From positions 1,343,313-1,407,312 of the forward strand of contig OX422186.1 in assembly GCA_949130485.1 (NCBI GenBank): 64,000 bases of DNA. The letters are read 5' to 3'. Positions 20,601 to 33,127 of this stretch are shown here, piece by piece (positions within the stretch are counted from its first letter, which is position 1; the number at the start of each line of letters is the position of its first letter). Below the pieces are notes generated by a model. It saw only the letters and a program-made list of their open reading frames with translations, did no database searches and was not told the DNA's origin. The stretch comes from Agelas oroides (lineage: Eukaryota > Porifera > Demospongiae > Agelasida > Agelasidae). The translations under genes were made by a program, and so were the position numbers.

Positions 20601-23600
20601 AGAGTTCTGCCTCTTGTTTGGCACAAACACGCAAATGAAAATAGTACTGCAATTTCATAGTAGCTAACTACATGAATATGTTGCACTGTACGAGGACCAC
20701 CAACGGAGATCAACAAACTGTGGAGCTACAGATGACGCCACACAGACTATGTTGTAGTTCTACAAAGGGTGGAGCTCTGACAGCATTCGTGTATGATTGG
20801 TTGCAACTAAGGGATGTGTATTCATTTACTGAAGAAATTCAGTTAATTGAATAACCATTTAACACATTATTAGTTCAGATAAATGTCGCCAGAACTCTGT
20901 TGTTTGTTTGGCACAAACACGCAAATGAAAGTAATGCTGCATTTCATAGTAGCTATATGAATATATTACACTGTACATACAGGACTACCAAGGCCAGCTG
21001 GGAATCCTGTAAAGCAACAGGTGACACAACACGACCTATATTCATGTACCATTGGCTGGAATTCACTACTCTTTGAATTCTGTAACCCCTATACAAATAT
21101 TAGAGTAATCATGAAATGGAGTTCACTTCAGTGTACATTCATTTGAATGGACTTAGGCCAAACAAGTATATACCAGTATCACATTTTTGGGGGAAATTTT
21201 TGATGTAGTAAAAATTACATATTATTGTAACCTTGTAGTATGCCTTGCTCAAAACACATAGCTACATAGCTACTATCTAACTATCTAGGTTGAAATGGTA
21301 TGCTGCCAACAGAATGGTAGCACAATGACTATTATGCACACTACAGATGATGCTGCACAGACTACCGTATTTCCGTGATTTCTTCCCGCCCTTGAATTAA
21401 CCCCGCACGCGAGCGCTCGCTTGAGCTGAAGAAAATTAACCCCGCCCTCGAATAGTTCCCGCACGGTTACGCAGCCACACTCATTGCTGGCAACGAAGAC
21501 GACTTGGACGACTCAGATCGCTTGTCTAGCCGGTCTGTACTCACGCACTGTACTGCACTGTACGTACCTAGTATTTTTGCCGTACACAAAGACGTCAGTC
21601 GTCTGCATTTCGATGGCGCACGCGCGACTGGAGCGCACGTCGGACTAGGCTGAACCCGCCCTCGTTTTGTTCCCGTCGTCGTATAGTACCCGAGGGAAGT
21701 AAAAATGTTGCAATTCTGCAAAGGGTGGAGCTCACACAACATTAATGTATGATTGGTGGAACTAAGGGATGTGTATTCATTTATTGAAGTAAGCCAATCA
21801 AGAACTCTGTCTTTTTGTTTAGTACAAACACGCAAATGAAAGTAGTGCTAGGTTTACTGTGGTGTATGAATATACATACTAGGACCACCAAGGCCAGCTG
21901 GGAATCCTGTAAAGCAACAGGTGACACAACACAGCCTATATTCATATACCAACGGCTGGAATTCACTACTCTTTGAAATGTAATTTTCAATTTTGTAACC
22001 CCTATGCAGATATTAGAGTAATCATAAAATGGAGCGTACTTCAGTGTACAATCACATGAATGGACTTAGGCCAAACAAGTATAAAGCTATTTACAGCATT
22101 TTTTGGCCACTTTTTGATGTAGTTAGTCATGTATTAATATAACTTGTGATGTGACTTGTGCAGTTGCTCAAAATGCATAGCTACATAGCTACTCTAGCTA
22201 GAATGAACATATAGTGGCATATAGTGGTAAACAAACAGAATGGTAGCAGAATGACTATCCATACATGCATGCAGGTACTAAGTTTGAAGGATGAGAAATT
22301 AACATAAGTTATTGGTATGGTGTTGTCAAGTAGATGTGTGATGTGTACAGTAGTGTCATGTATGGCTTAGGATTTTCTTCAATAGACAGGAGACATCAAA
22401 AATGTTAGCAATAATGCGAACGCTTGCTGTACAGCACAAACATGCATTTGGAATACAAATGCTACTATTATGTGCTTTATGCTCAGTAGGCAAGAGCCGC
22501 CAAGGTTATTGATAACTGTGATAATAATCCTTGAGCAGTATTTATTCATTTCCTGTTTGAATTTTGACTCCAAAGTAAAACGTCACATCAAACTAGCTTA
22601 TCAGGTTATGTCTGTGTAGCTGTGTACACTAAATTACATCACTTGACAATATAGGAGGTGGTTCGAGTCCCCGTGTGGTACTTGAATACATACTCACAGT
22701 TATTTTAACAACCATTTGATACATGATTACCACGAGACTCTAGCTTAATGTCGCCAGAATTCTGTTGTTTGGCGCAAACACGCAAATGAAAGTAATGTTG
22801 CATTTCATAGTAGCTACATGAATTTGTATATTGCACTGCACCAGGACCACCAAGGGAGAGCAACAAACTGTTGAGGTAAAGATGACGTAGGCTAGCTGCT
22901 AGAGATGCAGCTCGAACAGGATTCATGTATTCAATGCTGGAATTAAGGGACGGATATTCATTCCTTGAATTAACTTTGCAGAGTAATGAAATTGCTATTA
23001 GTTAATTGTGGAGTTGTCTGCTCTCAAGGTTCCATTAAGACATGAATGCAATACAGCATAATTATAACTTCTTCTATGAAAGAAGTCAACATGAATACAT
23101 AAGGCATGTCTCCATTTTACTGATCAAAGCTAAAACTAAAAGTAATTGTTAATGAAAATCTAAAACTAAGCAAATATGAAATCATCCAAAGATTGTCGTT
23201 AACTAAAACTAAAAGTTTAATTTAATTTTTAAGTACAACTAAAAACCAGTGATCTTTTTTCTTGTTTGGCACAAACACACAAATAAAAAGGCTGTGTCTA
23301 TTCCTTAATTAGCTAGCACGTATTTAGTGCTAAGCAATGTTGATGTTAGTAGGAAGGAGAACTTGTTGGTACACAGGGTACACATCCAGTTTAGGAGTAC
23401 AAAGATCAAAGTTTGGTTGTGTTTTCTCAATAGTAATATTCATAAAATATTTAGCTATATTCACATATGCCTTATTCAAAATGTGACTCCACAAGCAAAA
23501 AATCGGGCTACAACTAACTGTAACTTTCAGGTATATCTGCCTATAATGCCATACAAGTAGTCGTACATGATTTAGGCATCCTCAAAATTTAGTGTCTGTG

Positions 23601-26600
23601 ATGCAGTGTATGGTTATCTGATTTGAAAGGGTTGTAATAGTGTTGGGAATAGTTGTAAATTCCACTATAATTATTAATTTGTTGCCAACTTATTAGAAAG
23701 TAGTTATGCAGTTACAAGTCACATAGAATTTACTTTGTAAAAAAACATATATATATATAAACATTACTATGCAAAGTAACTTCAAGGTTCAAATAAGACA
23801 TAAATATAGGTGCATGTGTCATTCCTGAGTTCCATCCATGAATGCTGTTTGAGCTTCATTCCTTGCAGAACTATGACAAAGCCGTGGCCTCACAGTTTGT
23901 TGATTCCGTTGGTGGTCTTCTTACTCGGCAACATTCATACTTTAATTTTATTTTTAGGCATTTGAGTCAGACAGGGGTGGAACTTGGGCCACATTCATAA
24001 ACTATTATTGGCTATGTGGACAGGGATGAGAAACTAGGTTAACCTGCTATACATAACAGTAGAAGTTGCACATCCAGTTTTGCACTGGTATGAAACTGGG
24101 ACCAGCCAGTAGAAAATGAATGCACTGTAAATATTTATTGCATGAATTTAGTAATCATGCAGTCTAGGTTAGACTAACTGTAATCACCGGTTATTGCATA
24201 CATGTAGGTGGGTTATTCAATTAGTTTTGGTTGTCCGTTAGTCAGCCAACAAACTTTGTTGACTAACTAACAACTCTGATAGAGTTTGTCCAATGTACAC
24301 GCTGTGCTACATTGTAACTATTGAACCTAGACTAATGCAGTAACTAGCTATGGGGGTGCAGTTTAAAAAAGAAATTGATCAGGGTAAGTAAGTACTGGAC
24401 ATGAGACATGGTGATGCAAGGAATGGAGTTTAAGTAGAATTCTTCAGTGAAAGTTGGATTCGCCAATTGACATTACAACCTTTTGGACTGTAACAGGGCA
24501 ATTGTCAGGACATACAGCATTTTGTTTGTGCCTGACAAGGAGTTAACTTTGGCCTCAAAAGTCTTATGTTGGCTGGACAAAGATGATATGTCTGGAGTAC
24601 TAAAATCCATTGGTCGCAAGATCCTCTGGAGAGGCAACATTAGTTAATATCGTGTAAAAAAACTTACGTATGCGTGTTACAGTAAAACCTCCGAACAAAG
24701 GACACATTGGGGACGGGCCATTTGTCCCTTGTAGAGAGGTTTTCCTCTTCTCAGAGGTTTTCTTTTAGACCTATTGGAAAGTCATTAAAGACAAAAAAAA
24801 CTAACACTTAAAGGCTTTAAAATGTAATATTCTGTGCATATATTTTCATTTTGATATTTTTTCAATTGTAAGATGGCAAGAGCAATACTACTTGCATAGA
24901 ATGATGCAATTATGACATCTTATACAGCAACAAAATAAACACTCGATTGATATTTGTACGTAGCTAACCGAAAGTTTTTGCTTGCGAGTACAGTGGAAAG
25001 GACCACCGCTGCGTATGCGGAATACGGTGGTGGGCATTCGGTATACTTCCGGTAATGTGTGCTCCGACCTGTTGAACACGATGAGGTCGCATTTTCGGAC
25101 CTCTCCGTTGCTGTACCATAGCGAGAAAGGCGGATCAATCGTACTGTTGACGGACCAAGCGCGCTACGAAGTCTGGAAGCCATACAAATGCTAGTACATG
25201 CCTTGTGACGTGTCACGTGACCCAATTATCGACCTGCCAAAATATCTACGGGTCTGTAACGGATTGTGCACTAGTCTCGTCCCCAGACACCAAATTTTTC
25301 GCGCGCGCCCTGCGGCCTTGTCGAAAAATAGGGTCTGGACACGTTCACTGGTAAAACTGGGGCGTAATCGTACGAGCGTATCGGCATGTTGTCGCACCAA
25401 TCAGATTGCTCAGGTAAAGTAAATTGCGTTATGCGTCATCACAAATAGCCAGCTTGCAAATTTTTGGGCGCCAAAGCAAACGCTGCAGGGAGCTGATAAT
25501 GTAATTAACACCTACAATTACCCAATTTACTGACGCCGTATGTAAACTTGCCCCAGTTTTCGTAGTGAAAGTGTCCAGACCCTATTTTTCGACGAGTCCG
25601 CAGGGCGCACGCGAAAAATTAGGTCTGGGGACGAGACTAATTGTGCACAAACTCGTTACAGCCAGGCCGTACAAAATTTGCTGTGTACGTAGCCGGGTGA
25701 CAGCTTTTCGAAAGTTGTTGTTTAAAAAAAAAAAACGGTAAAGAACACAAAAGCAAAAACTGTCGGAGATGTGGACCAGTAGATGGTGCAACGCGGAATC
25801 CTACGTTCATCAAACGGGATACTTGAGGGCAATGTCCCGACACAGACTTGCCAGAGCTGTGGAAGCGGTACTTTCATGACGTTCCCGCCACATGAACTCG
25901 TCCAGGTACGAGGATAGCATCATCGGGTCTCGTGGACACCTTTCATTCGCTTAATTAAACTTTGTCTTACTCCGGTTCCAGTAGGACTCGGCATGGTGGG
26001 TGTGAATCGGGGGCAAGTGATCTGTCCGCTGTAGAGAGGTAGTCCGCTTTTCGGAGGGTCCGTTATTAGAGGTTTTACTGTAATGCCTTTTGCTTGTAGC
26101 TTGCTATCCATGTTTGTACGCTTACTGCAGAAAGTTTGACAATCATTTACCATGCAACCAGTTTTTCACAAGTGCAACCGAGGTAGTCAGTGTCAGTTTA
26201 ATAATTATGAAAAATGTCTAAAAATGTATTAAACCCCCCCAAAAAATTTGTAATGCAAGTAAAAGCAGCTTGAGTCTTCAATTCGTCACACTGATACTGG
26301 AAACATTTAATTATTATTGTTCTGGCTACAAGACTAGTAAACGTACTCATCTTCCAAAGCTGGTTACATATGTTTGCCCTTTCCTGATGCATACAGTGCG
26401 TTTTCAGGCGGACAACTGGAACAAACTGCGTAACCTGTGTAGCAAGGAGATTGGTGCCAGGATGAAGCAGAATGAGGTGGTGGGAAAGGATGACAGTCTG
26501 CCTGAAAAGATCACTGCCAAACTGGATGCTCTCACAGCAGATGACCTGAAGGTATAACATCACTTTAAGAGTCTGAGTGGATATTGCAGGTATTTATAGA

Positions 26601-29600
26601 TTTCTGAACTTGACGTAAGCTTTGGAAGCATACTCAGTCTATGGTTAATTTCAATGTGTACATGTATGCACAACTGTGCGCGCATGCATCTGTTTGAAGG
26701 TAAGTTATTTATAATTTCAAATGTTATGTAATCTACATGAGCATCACTGTGACATACACTGATACATCACACCAAGCTTTGGTGTCCTACAAGTTGTATC
26801 AGTCTTGGCTCCTAAAGTCACACATGCACTGATTATACATAGCTAACATATAATGCAAATGTAAGACATTAAAATTGCTACATAACGAAAGAGCATATGG
26901 AAGGCTTGGCAGCGTGTTACAAGAACGATTTTGCAAACACAATGTTGACTATAGGAAGTTCATTGTTCGATTAACAATCTTGTAGTGAGGTCCCTCTTCG
27001 ATTAACAATCTTGTAGTGAGGTCCCTCTTCAAAGTCTGTAATATGAATGCATGTATCTGTGTATGCCATAGTACGTAGCTACATACTGTTTCTATTTCAG
27101 GCCTTGACGGTGACACAGATTAAGAAGGTTCAGGCACTGATTGAAGAGTCCAATGATCGCTGCACAGCTGAAATGAAGGAGTGTGAGGCAGTTCGTCACT
27201 TCCACCTCATTCAGATTGGAAATCTCCTTCACCCCCGTGTGCCCATTAGTGATGATGAGGTGTGTGTGTGTGGATGTGTGTATGTTCTTATGTGCCAACT
27301 ATTGCCACTCCAGCTTTGTTTCCCAGGGATGAGACTATGTTAATACCTGCCCACAAACAACTGATAGCACTTGGAGTTAACAGATGTGTTTGCTGAGGTT
27401 TGAGCATATTTTATTGTTTTGTTTACTTGAGCCTCCCTCACTTCTGTTTAAGTACCTGATCTCCTTTCCTGGCACATGCATGTGCAGTGGGTGACTTTGG
27501 ATAGAATCTAAGGCCTGCCTTTAGGGTGATGTGGTTGATTGTTCATGCATACCCATTCTTACACACATGCACACATACACATGCATGCATGCACACATAT
27601 ACAAACATAAAATACAACCATACATACATGCATACATACATACAGGACAACAACAGGGTAGAGAGGACATTTGGTGATGGTGCTACACAGAAGCGTTACT
27701 CCCACATTGACCTCCTCTGCATGATAGATGGAGTGGAAACACAGAAGGCTGTTATTGCTGCTGGCAGCCGATGCTACTACCTTAAGGTGCGCTACATACC
27801 GTATTTCTTCGAATAGACGCCGCCCTTGAATAGTAGCCGCGGCTAGTATACAAGTCTGGCACGTGACCAAACCCACGCCATAGAAAAAAAATGATACTGT
27901 TTTTGAAAAAATTTTTTTAGATAGACAGATCTAGAGACATAGCTACTAGCTAGCAGTCCTCTAGTACAGTTTCGTTGTCCTCGAGCTCCTCCTCGTCTTT
28001 GCTCTCAGCGAAAGGATCAACATCATTGTCTGTATCGCGCCCCAAGGGAGAGGTACTTTCTGTATCTACTGGGGAAGCAAACAGTCACGATCGCTTCGCT
28101 GTATGCATGAAGAGAGGGAAGCTGATAGTCGGTCACGTTCCAAGAGAGATATCACGCAAAGTGTGGTACTTTTTGAGGCACGGGGGGACAGTCTACGTGT
28201 GAAGTCACAGGGCGAAGAAAGCGAGGGAATGGACTGGAAGTGCCATGTGTGTATCGCTTTGTAGCAAAGCAACGGCTTATCAAAAAGCTCAAAACTTCGC
28301 TGCAGCCTTCGGACCACTCCGAGTCATGCCCGTTCTAATCTTTTTTTGTTGTTGTTGTTCGTCTGTTTGTTTGTTTTTTTACTGGCTTTTATATATATTT
28401 TGCTAGGCTTTTATATATCCCAAAGAAATAGATGCCGCCCTCGAATAGACGCCGCCCTCGAATAGACGCCGCCCTCGAATAGACACCGCCCTTGAATAGA
28501 CGCCACCCTCGAATAGACGCCGCCCTTGAATAGACGCCACCCTCAAATAGATGCCGCCCTTGAATAGTAGCCGCACCAAATGTACCACAAAATAAATAGT
28601 AGCCGCAGTGTCTGATCGAAGAAATACGGTACCAGATACTACTCCTGATTAGCTGCTGGTTGCTCTTTTCAAAGGCCTGAATGAAACTGACATTCCTCTT
28701 GACTAGTGATGGTGGCTGGTTGTGTAGCATGAGAGCAACAAACAAACCATTATGACAAGAATATACACTGCTAGATCTACCATACATTCTTAATGCAAGC
28801 ATTTAGCTATTATGACATTTTCAGAAAAGCTTCTTCTCCACTGATCTATTGGTAAATGGATTGGCATCACTGCATATATATGTATGTAATCATACACGGC
28901 TTATAAAGAATGATTTGGAGGATTGTTTAAACAAGAAGTGATTGCATCATGAGGCAGACTCATCATATTCTTCCCTGCAAAGATGTCTGAATGCATGATC
29001 TCCTTCCTTGTAGGGCGCAGTTGTGTTTCTTGAGCAGGCATTGATCCAGTATGCCATGAATGTCCTCTATCGTAAGGGCTACACTCCAGTCTACACACCA
29101 TTCTTCATGAGGAAGGAGGTCATGGAGGAGGTGGCCCAGCTGAGCGACTTTGATGAGATGTTGTACAAGGTGTGTGATGGTGTGAGTGGGTGCATGCAAA
29201 CATGTCTTTGATATATGGAGGGTGTGTGTGTGTGTTTGTGCATCTATAAAGGAGGTGTTTTATAAGTGTTGTATAGTGTAAGTACAATAAGGGGAGATAT
29301 GAGAAGAAAATGAGGGTGTGACACTGTCCCAAATCAGACAAACAGTGGGAGTATGGGAAACCTTCTACTATAAACTAGTTATCTCTTTTATGATCAGTTT
29401 GCCTATATGTCCTTCCCTCCCTCCCAAGGTGATTGGCAAGAGCAGTGAGGCATTGGATGACACGGGGACGGAAGAGAAGTATCTCATAGCAACCAGCGAG
29501 CAGACACTGTGTGCCCTGCACAGGTAGCTAGCTACAAATGCACTTTAAAAATTCCTATGCAACCATTTCTGGTGCTTGCACACACAGGGTAGTTAAGCTT

Positions 29601-31505
29601 TTTGGTCCACCTCCCCTCTACACACATATGCGTACATGAGCTATATTCTTGTGATGATGTTGTCTGCTCTCCAGGGACGAGTGGATGGATCCAAAGGAAC
29701 TTCCAAAACGCTACATTGGGTACTCCTCATGTTTTCGCCAGGAGGTGGGGTCCCATGGCCGGGACACCAGGGGCATCTTCCGGGTGCACCAGTTTGAGAA
29801 GGTCAGAAAATAGTTGTACTTTGCATGCACTCACACATGGTCAAATGCACTCAAACACACCTGCATGTACATACACATGCATGCACACACGTATGTGCAC
29901 ACACACACACACACACTAAACATGATGATGCCTGGTATTTTGCATAACATCTGTCTTTATCAGTAGTGCTATTATATGTACACACACACACGACAGGTAG
30001 AGCAGTTCTGCATCACAAGTCCTCATGGCGATGTCTCATGGAAGATGATGGATGAGATGATTGGCAATGCAGAGGAGTTCTACCAGTCCCTCGGCATCCC
30101 TTACCGTGTTGTCAACATTGTGTCAGGTAGGGAGGAGAGTAAAGATATATAGATGTGAGAGGGTGCTGCCGGATGGGGGAGTGGGAGACTGTACTGCCAT
30201 GTAGCAGGATTACAATGTGTATTCATTTTAGTGAGAAAACAATTTCACCACAAATTGACCATGTAGCTATCTACAGCATCATTGTGAGTTAATGTTATCC
30301 AAACATGCTTATAGCTATTACAAAAACATTCCAACCAAATTTTAGTACAAACGTATTCACTAGTACAATGCCACTGGTCACTGTTTCATTACTGCTGTGA
30401 ATATACTCACTGTTATATTGAGCAGCTTTCAAATGCAAAATTAACTGTCCTTAAATGCCACTGTGTATACTCTTACTTATTGAGCAAATGTGCTTGGTCT
30501 TCCATGCGTTACTATTATAGGGGAGCTGAACAATGCTGCATCAATGAAGCTGGACTTGGAGGGATGGTTCCCTGGGTCAGGTGCCTACAGGGAACTGGTG
30601 TCATGTTCAAACTGTACTGACTACCAGTCCCGGCGCCTGCAGATCAGATTTGGACAAACAAAGAAGACAACTGGACCGGTATAAAGTACATACACTATAC
30701 AATACTATACATCTATACACAACCATGTACCTTTCCAGCTAGGCCCCTTTCTTTAGGGATTGACAAAATATGCTTTTGTTTTTACCCATTATTCTATTCT
30801 ATTATTCCTCCAAATTTTACCTATTATTCTCACTAACCTTACCCATTATTCTCAATGAAAATCCAAAATTTTAGAAAATGTTTACAAAACTTAACGATAA
30901 TTGTACTGCAACATTACTAGCCAATTGAGGAGGAGATCAAAACACACTCATAGTGAAACAGGAGAGACCTCACATCTTGAACTTGCAGCCTCTGAAGATG
31001 AGCCCTCTTCACAGATTCCATCTATTATGCACACACTTGCAATGAATACTATTACATGCAGGAAGTATTATACTGTTTCAAGGAATTGTTCGACTCATAA
31101 TTACATAATTTCCCAAATTCCCACCTGTTATTCTACAACAGAATCTACATACCTATTATTCTATGCTAGCATATTTTGTCAATGCCTACCTTCCCATGGT
31201 ACTCATTGTTTGTCCATAATTATGCAGTTTAATGAGCTGCACTGATGATACTTGTCAAACTTTCACCAGTAATTCAAGCCAGTAGAACACTGATCTATGC
31301 ATTGTGACTTTTCTAAATGCAGGTGGAATTTGTGCATATGCTGAATGCCACCATGTGTGCCACAACTCGTGTTATCTGTGCCATTTTGGAGAACTACCAA
31401 ACAGAGGAGGGTATAGTCATCCCAGAGGTCCTGAGGGCATTCATGCCCCCAGGTCTGAAAGAGATCCTCAAGTTTGTCAAGCCAGCTCCAATTGACAAAC
31501 AGTAG
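17646..31505 (+). CDS. sars1: Cytosolic seryl-tRNA synthetase, ten exons
   Basis: Exons: 17646-17781, 26397-26551, 27101-27259, 27646-27786, 29014-29169, 29429-29523, 29675-29801, 29997-30126, 30521-30678, 31323-31505; total 1440 nt, 479 aa plus TAG, all in phase. The enzyme charges tRNA-Ser (and tRNA-Sec) with serine in the cytoplasm. Residues 1 to about 165 form the N-terminal domain with the long coiled-coil tRNA arm, starting [20 protein letters not shown] as in animal SerRS. The class II core follows: TPFFMRKEV near 225 (around motif 1), TSEQ at 271-274 in the serine pocket, motif 2 [17 protein letters not shown] from 301, and motif 3 with Arg435 in TMCATTR. The protein ends at [10 protein letters not shown], so the basic C-terminal extension of vertebrate SerRS is missing. 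The exon 6 acceptor is AAG rather than CAG. Intron 1 is 8.6 kb of repeats; intron 4 holds a HIRAN-type element; intron 9 holds a small inverted-repeat element. Confidence 0.97.
19085..23560. repeat. Degenerate tandem repeat family in synthetase intron 1
   Basis: At least five diverged units share, in order: TGTCGCCAGAACTCTG, TTGTTTGGCACAAACACGC, AAATGAAAGTA.TGC, GTAGCTA.ATGAAT, AGGACCACCAAGG, a GGGGTGGAGCT block and ATTCATTTA.TGAA. Anchors lie near 19330, 20590, 20885, 21790, 22745 and 23265. AGGCCAAACAAGTATA follows at 21160 and 22070. Spacing varies from 0.3 to 1.3 kb because of insertions and deletions. Confidence 0.75.
21365..21710. mobile_element. Partial CCGTATTT-type element in synthetase intron 1
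   Basis: Starts TA|CCGTATTTCCGTGATTTCTT followed by CCCGCCCTTGAATTAACCCC, the same style as the HIRAN-bearing elements. The right end lacks a clear CCGTA terminus, so the boundary is approximate. No HIRAN-like ORF recognised. Confidence 0.5.
24680..26080. mobile_element. TA-flanked element with CAGTAAAACCTC ends in synthetase intron 1
   Basis: Left end TA|CAGTAAAACCTCCGAACAAA, right end the complement of CAGTAAAACCTCTAATAACG followed by TA at 26081-26082. Subterminal GTAGAGAGGT motifs occur at both sides. Termini and the TA target are typical of pogo/Tc1-like elements. Interrupted by the Mutator-like MITE at 25272-25639. Short open frames near 24920-25225 are not recognisable as transposase. 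Confidence 0.7.
25272..25639. mobile_element. Mutator-like MITE with 9-bp target duplication
   Basis: 368 bp with long inverted ends (TAGTCTCGTCCCCAGAC...) and an exact 9-bp duplication ATTGTGCAC at 25263-25271 and 25640-25648. Long TIRs plus a 9-bp TSD are the hallmark of Mutator-type elements. No coding capacity. A second copy is at 40766-41135 in opposite orientation. Confidence 0.88.
27537..27645. repeat. CA/CATA-rich tract before synthetase exon 4
   Basis: Alternating ACACATGCATACA-type repeat running into the exon 4 acceptor (TACATACAG). The acceptor therefore has an unusually purine-rich upstream tract. Confidence 0.75.
27975..28338 (+). pseudogene. Frameshifted HIRAN-like ORF in intron 4 of the synthetase gene
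   Basis: Two overlapping frames give the halves of one HIRAN-like domain: 27975-28202 contains [12 protein letters not shown] and the same VGHVPREIS nonapeptide as the ORF at 4937-5299, then the other frame continues [20 protein letters not shown] to TAA at 28336-28338. One extra base near 28185-28200 explains the break. There is no convincing ATG and a serine-rich run replaces the usual N-terminus. Same strand as the host gene, but not part of its coding sequence. Confidence 0.65.
28426..28575. repeat. 17-bp tandem repeat inside the right half of the HIRAN-type element
   Basis: Eight to nine direct copies of GAATAGACGCCGCCCTC with a few substitutions. The unit also occurs singly next to the left end (27811). 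It makes a spurious [15 protein letters not shown]-type reading frame on the minus strand. Subterminal arrays of this kind are often protein-binding sites in DNA transposons; that role is inference here. Confidence 0.9.
30757..31192. mobile_element. Possible inverted-repeat element in synthetase intron 9
   Basis: GGATTGACAAAATATGC at 30759 and its complement GCATATTTTGTCAATGCC at about 31170-31187 bound a stretch with ACCCATTATTCT / ACCTATTATTCT repeats on both sides. Moderately supported; no target duplication established. Confidence 0.5.
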
Positions 31506-31599
31506 CTCCTGCAGACTGAAACTTGAACATAGAAAATAGACATTAGTAGATTGCAGCACTTGTGCTTTATATACTGTACAAAAGAATAGTTTAGTGTCT

Positions 31600-33125
31600 A
31601 GCTTTAGTCTACTTGCAATGGAACCTAGGCTGCTGACACTTACAGTTATGAACAATATTGAGTACCTTGACTATAGCTAGTGTCCTTTTAGATAGTTTAG
31701 TTGCTGTTTCCAGCCATTATAGTTACACTCCTGTTAACTATAATAGTTTCAGTATGTATTCAAAGGTTTTTAGGAGAGAAACCAATGTTATAGCTATTGC
31801 ACATGTCCAGTTTGGTCAACAGTCATACGTAGTCTACCTATATAATATATCCTCTGCATGTAAACATGGATAAGCATGCAAGTGGAATATGGTCTGGGCT
31901 GACTATTGAGTGCTGCAAAATCTTTTGACACTAAGCTACACTAAGACCTACATATCACTGCCAGTTCTAAGCACAATCTCTGAGACGTCACAAATCACCA
32001 AGAGTGCATGTTCATGAGTGCTGGGGTTCTTGTGTAGAAGCAAACATAGAAAGTGCACGAAGAATGAGGCCAAGAGTGCTGTTTTGAGAGTTGAAAGTAC
32101 TTCTCTTGCAAACCTTTTACTGTTGTGATTCAGATGTGTAGCCTACCTCAACATTTTGTAGTGGAAACTCACCATCCCTATGAGCAGATGATGGGGATAT
32201 CTATATGAGGGGTTGACTGAAGGGAGTGCCCCAATAGTCAGGAATTTGATTACCTCAGACTGCATAGTTAAACAGTATGTGTCAAATCCCCAGTAATCTC
32301 CCACCTTTTTCGAGGGGATTTGATTACAGGGTCTGCCCCACTATAGATCGAATTTTAATTAGTCAAATCTGCACCTTGCAATTGCCCCACTATAGCAAGT
32401 TTTGGGGGTATATTGGGGCATAACATTGATTGACACATAATATCTACCCACACAGTTAGCTGCCCTAAACATGATTGTGCAACGTATCTCTAATGGGAAC
32501 TTGACTGGACTATACATCCTGGCCCACTAGACCTGTCTTCCTGACCTGCAGACTGGTCTTTATCGCTATTATATTGCTTGCACTCAATATCTGCAATCAT
32601 GTATCTGCGTTGTTAACTTTGAAATACATCATAGAAGATTTTAACCGTGTGTTGTGTGGACTGAAAGTCAGGTTGCTCATTGAACACAGAGAGCGCAGAG
32701 AGTGGCAAAGCTTCTCCTGTTGGTCAGAGTGTGCATGTTGAATTGTTGCAAATTTACCATGCATATGGCAACTTTATCCAAATAAGGACATGACAGGCCA
32801 CCAGGCTGTGCTCACTGACAGCAGACTGCAGCACGACCTTATTACCTAACTTGAGAGACTTCCTTAGTAGGTGTGAGCAGCATGCTCAGCACGGTGTGTG
32901 GGAGAGCTATCCAGATAGCTTCTGTAGAGTCCTTCCTTGGTCCTTGAGAGGTGATCATTGGGTGTGTTCATTTAGCTAAGTCTCCTGCTGAAATCCAGCT
33001 CTAAGTAATGTCCCTCTCAACCTGCAGAGGAATAAGCTTTAAGGTGGTCTTGATCTTCTGTTATATCTGCTATAGCTCAATTAAAGAGGTATGTTTAGTC
33101 TAGCACTGGAGGTGCCACTTTAATT
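31600..33125. repeat. Segmental duplication, segment 1 (left part)
   Basis: Starts 95 bp after the synthetase stop codon (TAGCTTTAGTCTACTTGCAA, CCTAGGCTGCTGACAC) and matches 53854-54866; from 32182 it also matches 44268-45209. Identity by eye is in the high 90s per cent. Ends abruptly at TTTAATT where the other copies continue GTGTAGTCTGAGAGG; the GGCGTAGC-type element begins there. Confidence 0.9.
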
Positions 33126-33127
33126 AG

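Larger units (their letters stand above)
17782..26396 (+). other. Intron 1 of the synthetase gene (8.6 kb)
   Basis: Donor AAAAC|GTTAGC, acceptor ACAG|TGCG. Contents: 17782-18900 no recognised feature; 18900-23560 degenerate repeat units; 21365-21710 CCGTATTT-type element; 23560-24680 no recognised feature apart from short shared repeats; 24680-26080 TA-flanked element with a nested MITE. No nested gene recognised. Confidence 0.8.
27799..28629. mobile_element. 831-bp TA-flanked element with decayed HIRAN-like ORF, in intron 4
   Basis: Left end CCGTATTTCTTCGAATAGAC, right end the complement of CCGTATTTCTTCGATCAGAC, flanked by TA at 27797-27798 and 28630-28631. The left end starts only 12 bp after exon 4. 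It shares its general plan with the element at 4696-5462: TA target, CCGTA terminus, GC-rich subterminal repeats, HIRAN-like ORF. Confidence 0.8.

Noticed and set aside
22655-22685. GGTTCGAGTCCCCG resembling a tRNA T-loop/B-box
   Set aside because: No A-box at the right distance and no cloverleaf; related units nearby lack the motif.
24920-25225. 101-codon minus-strand and 70-codon plus-strand overlapping frames
   Set aside because: They lie inside the TA-flanked element, overlap each other antisense and show no transposase motif.
28403-28588. Minus-strand frame with repeated [15 protein letters not shown]-type peptide
   Set aside because: Produced entirely by the 17-bp tandem repeat.
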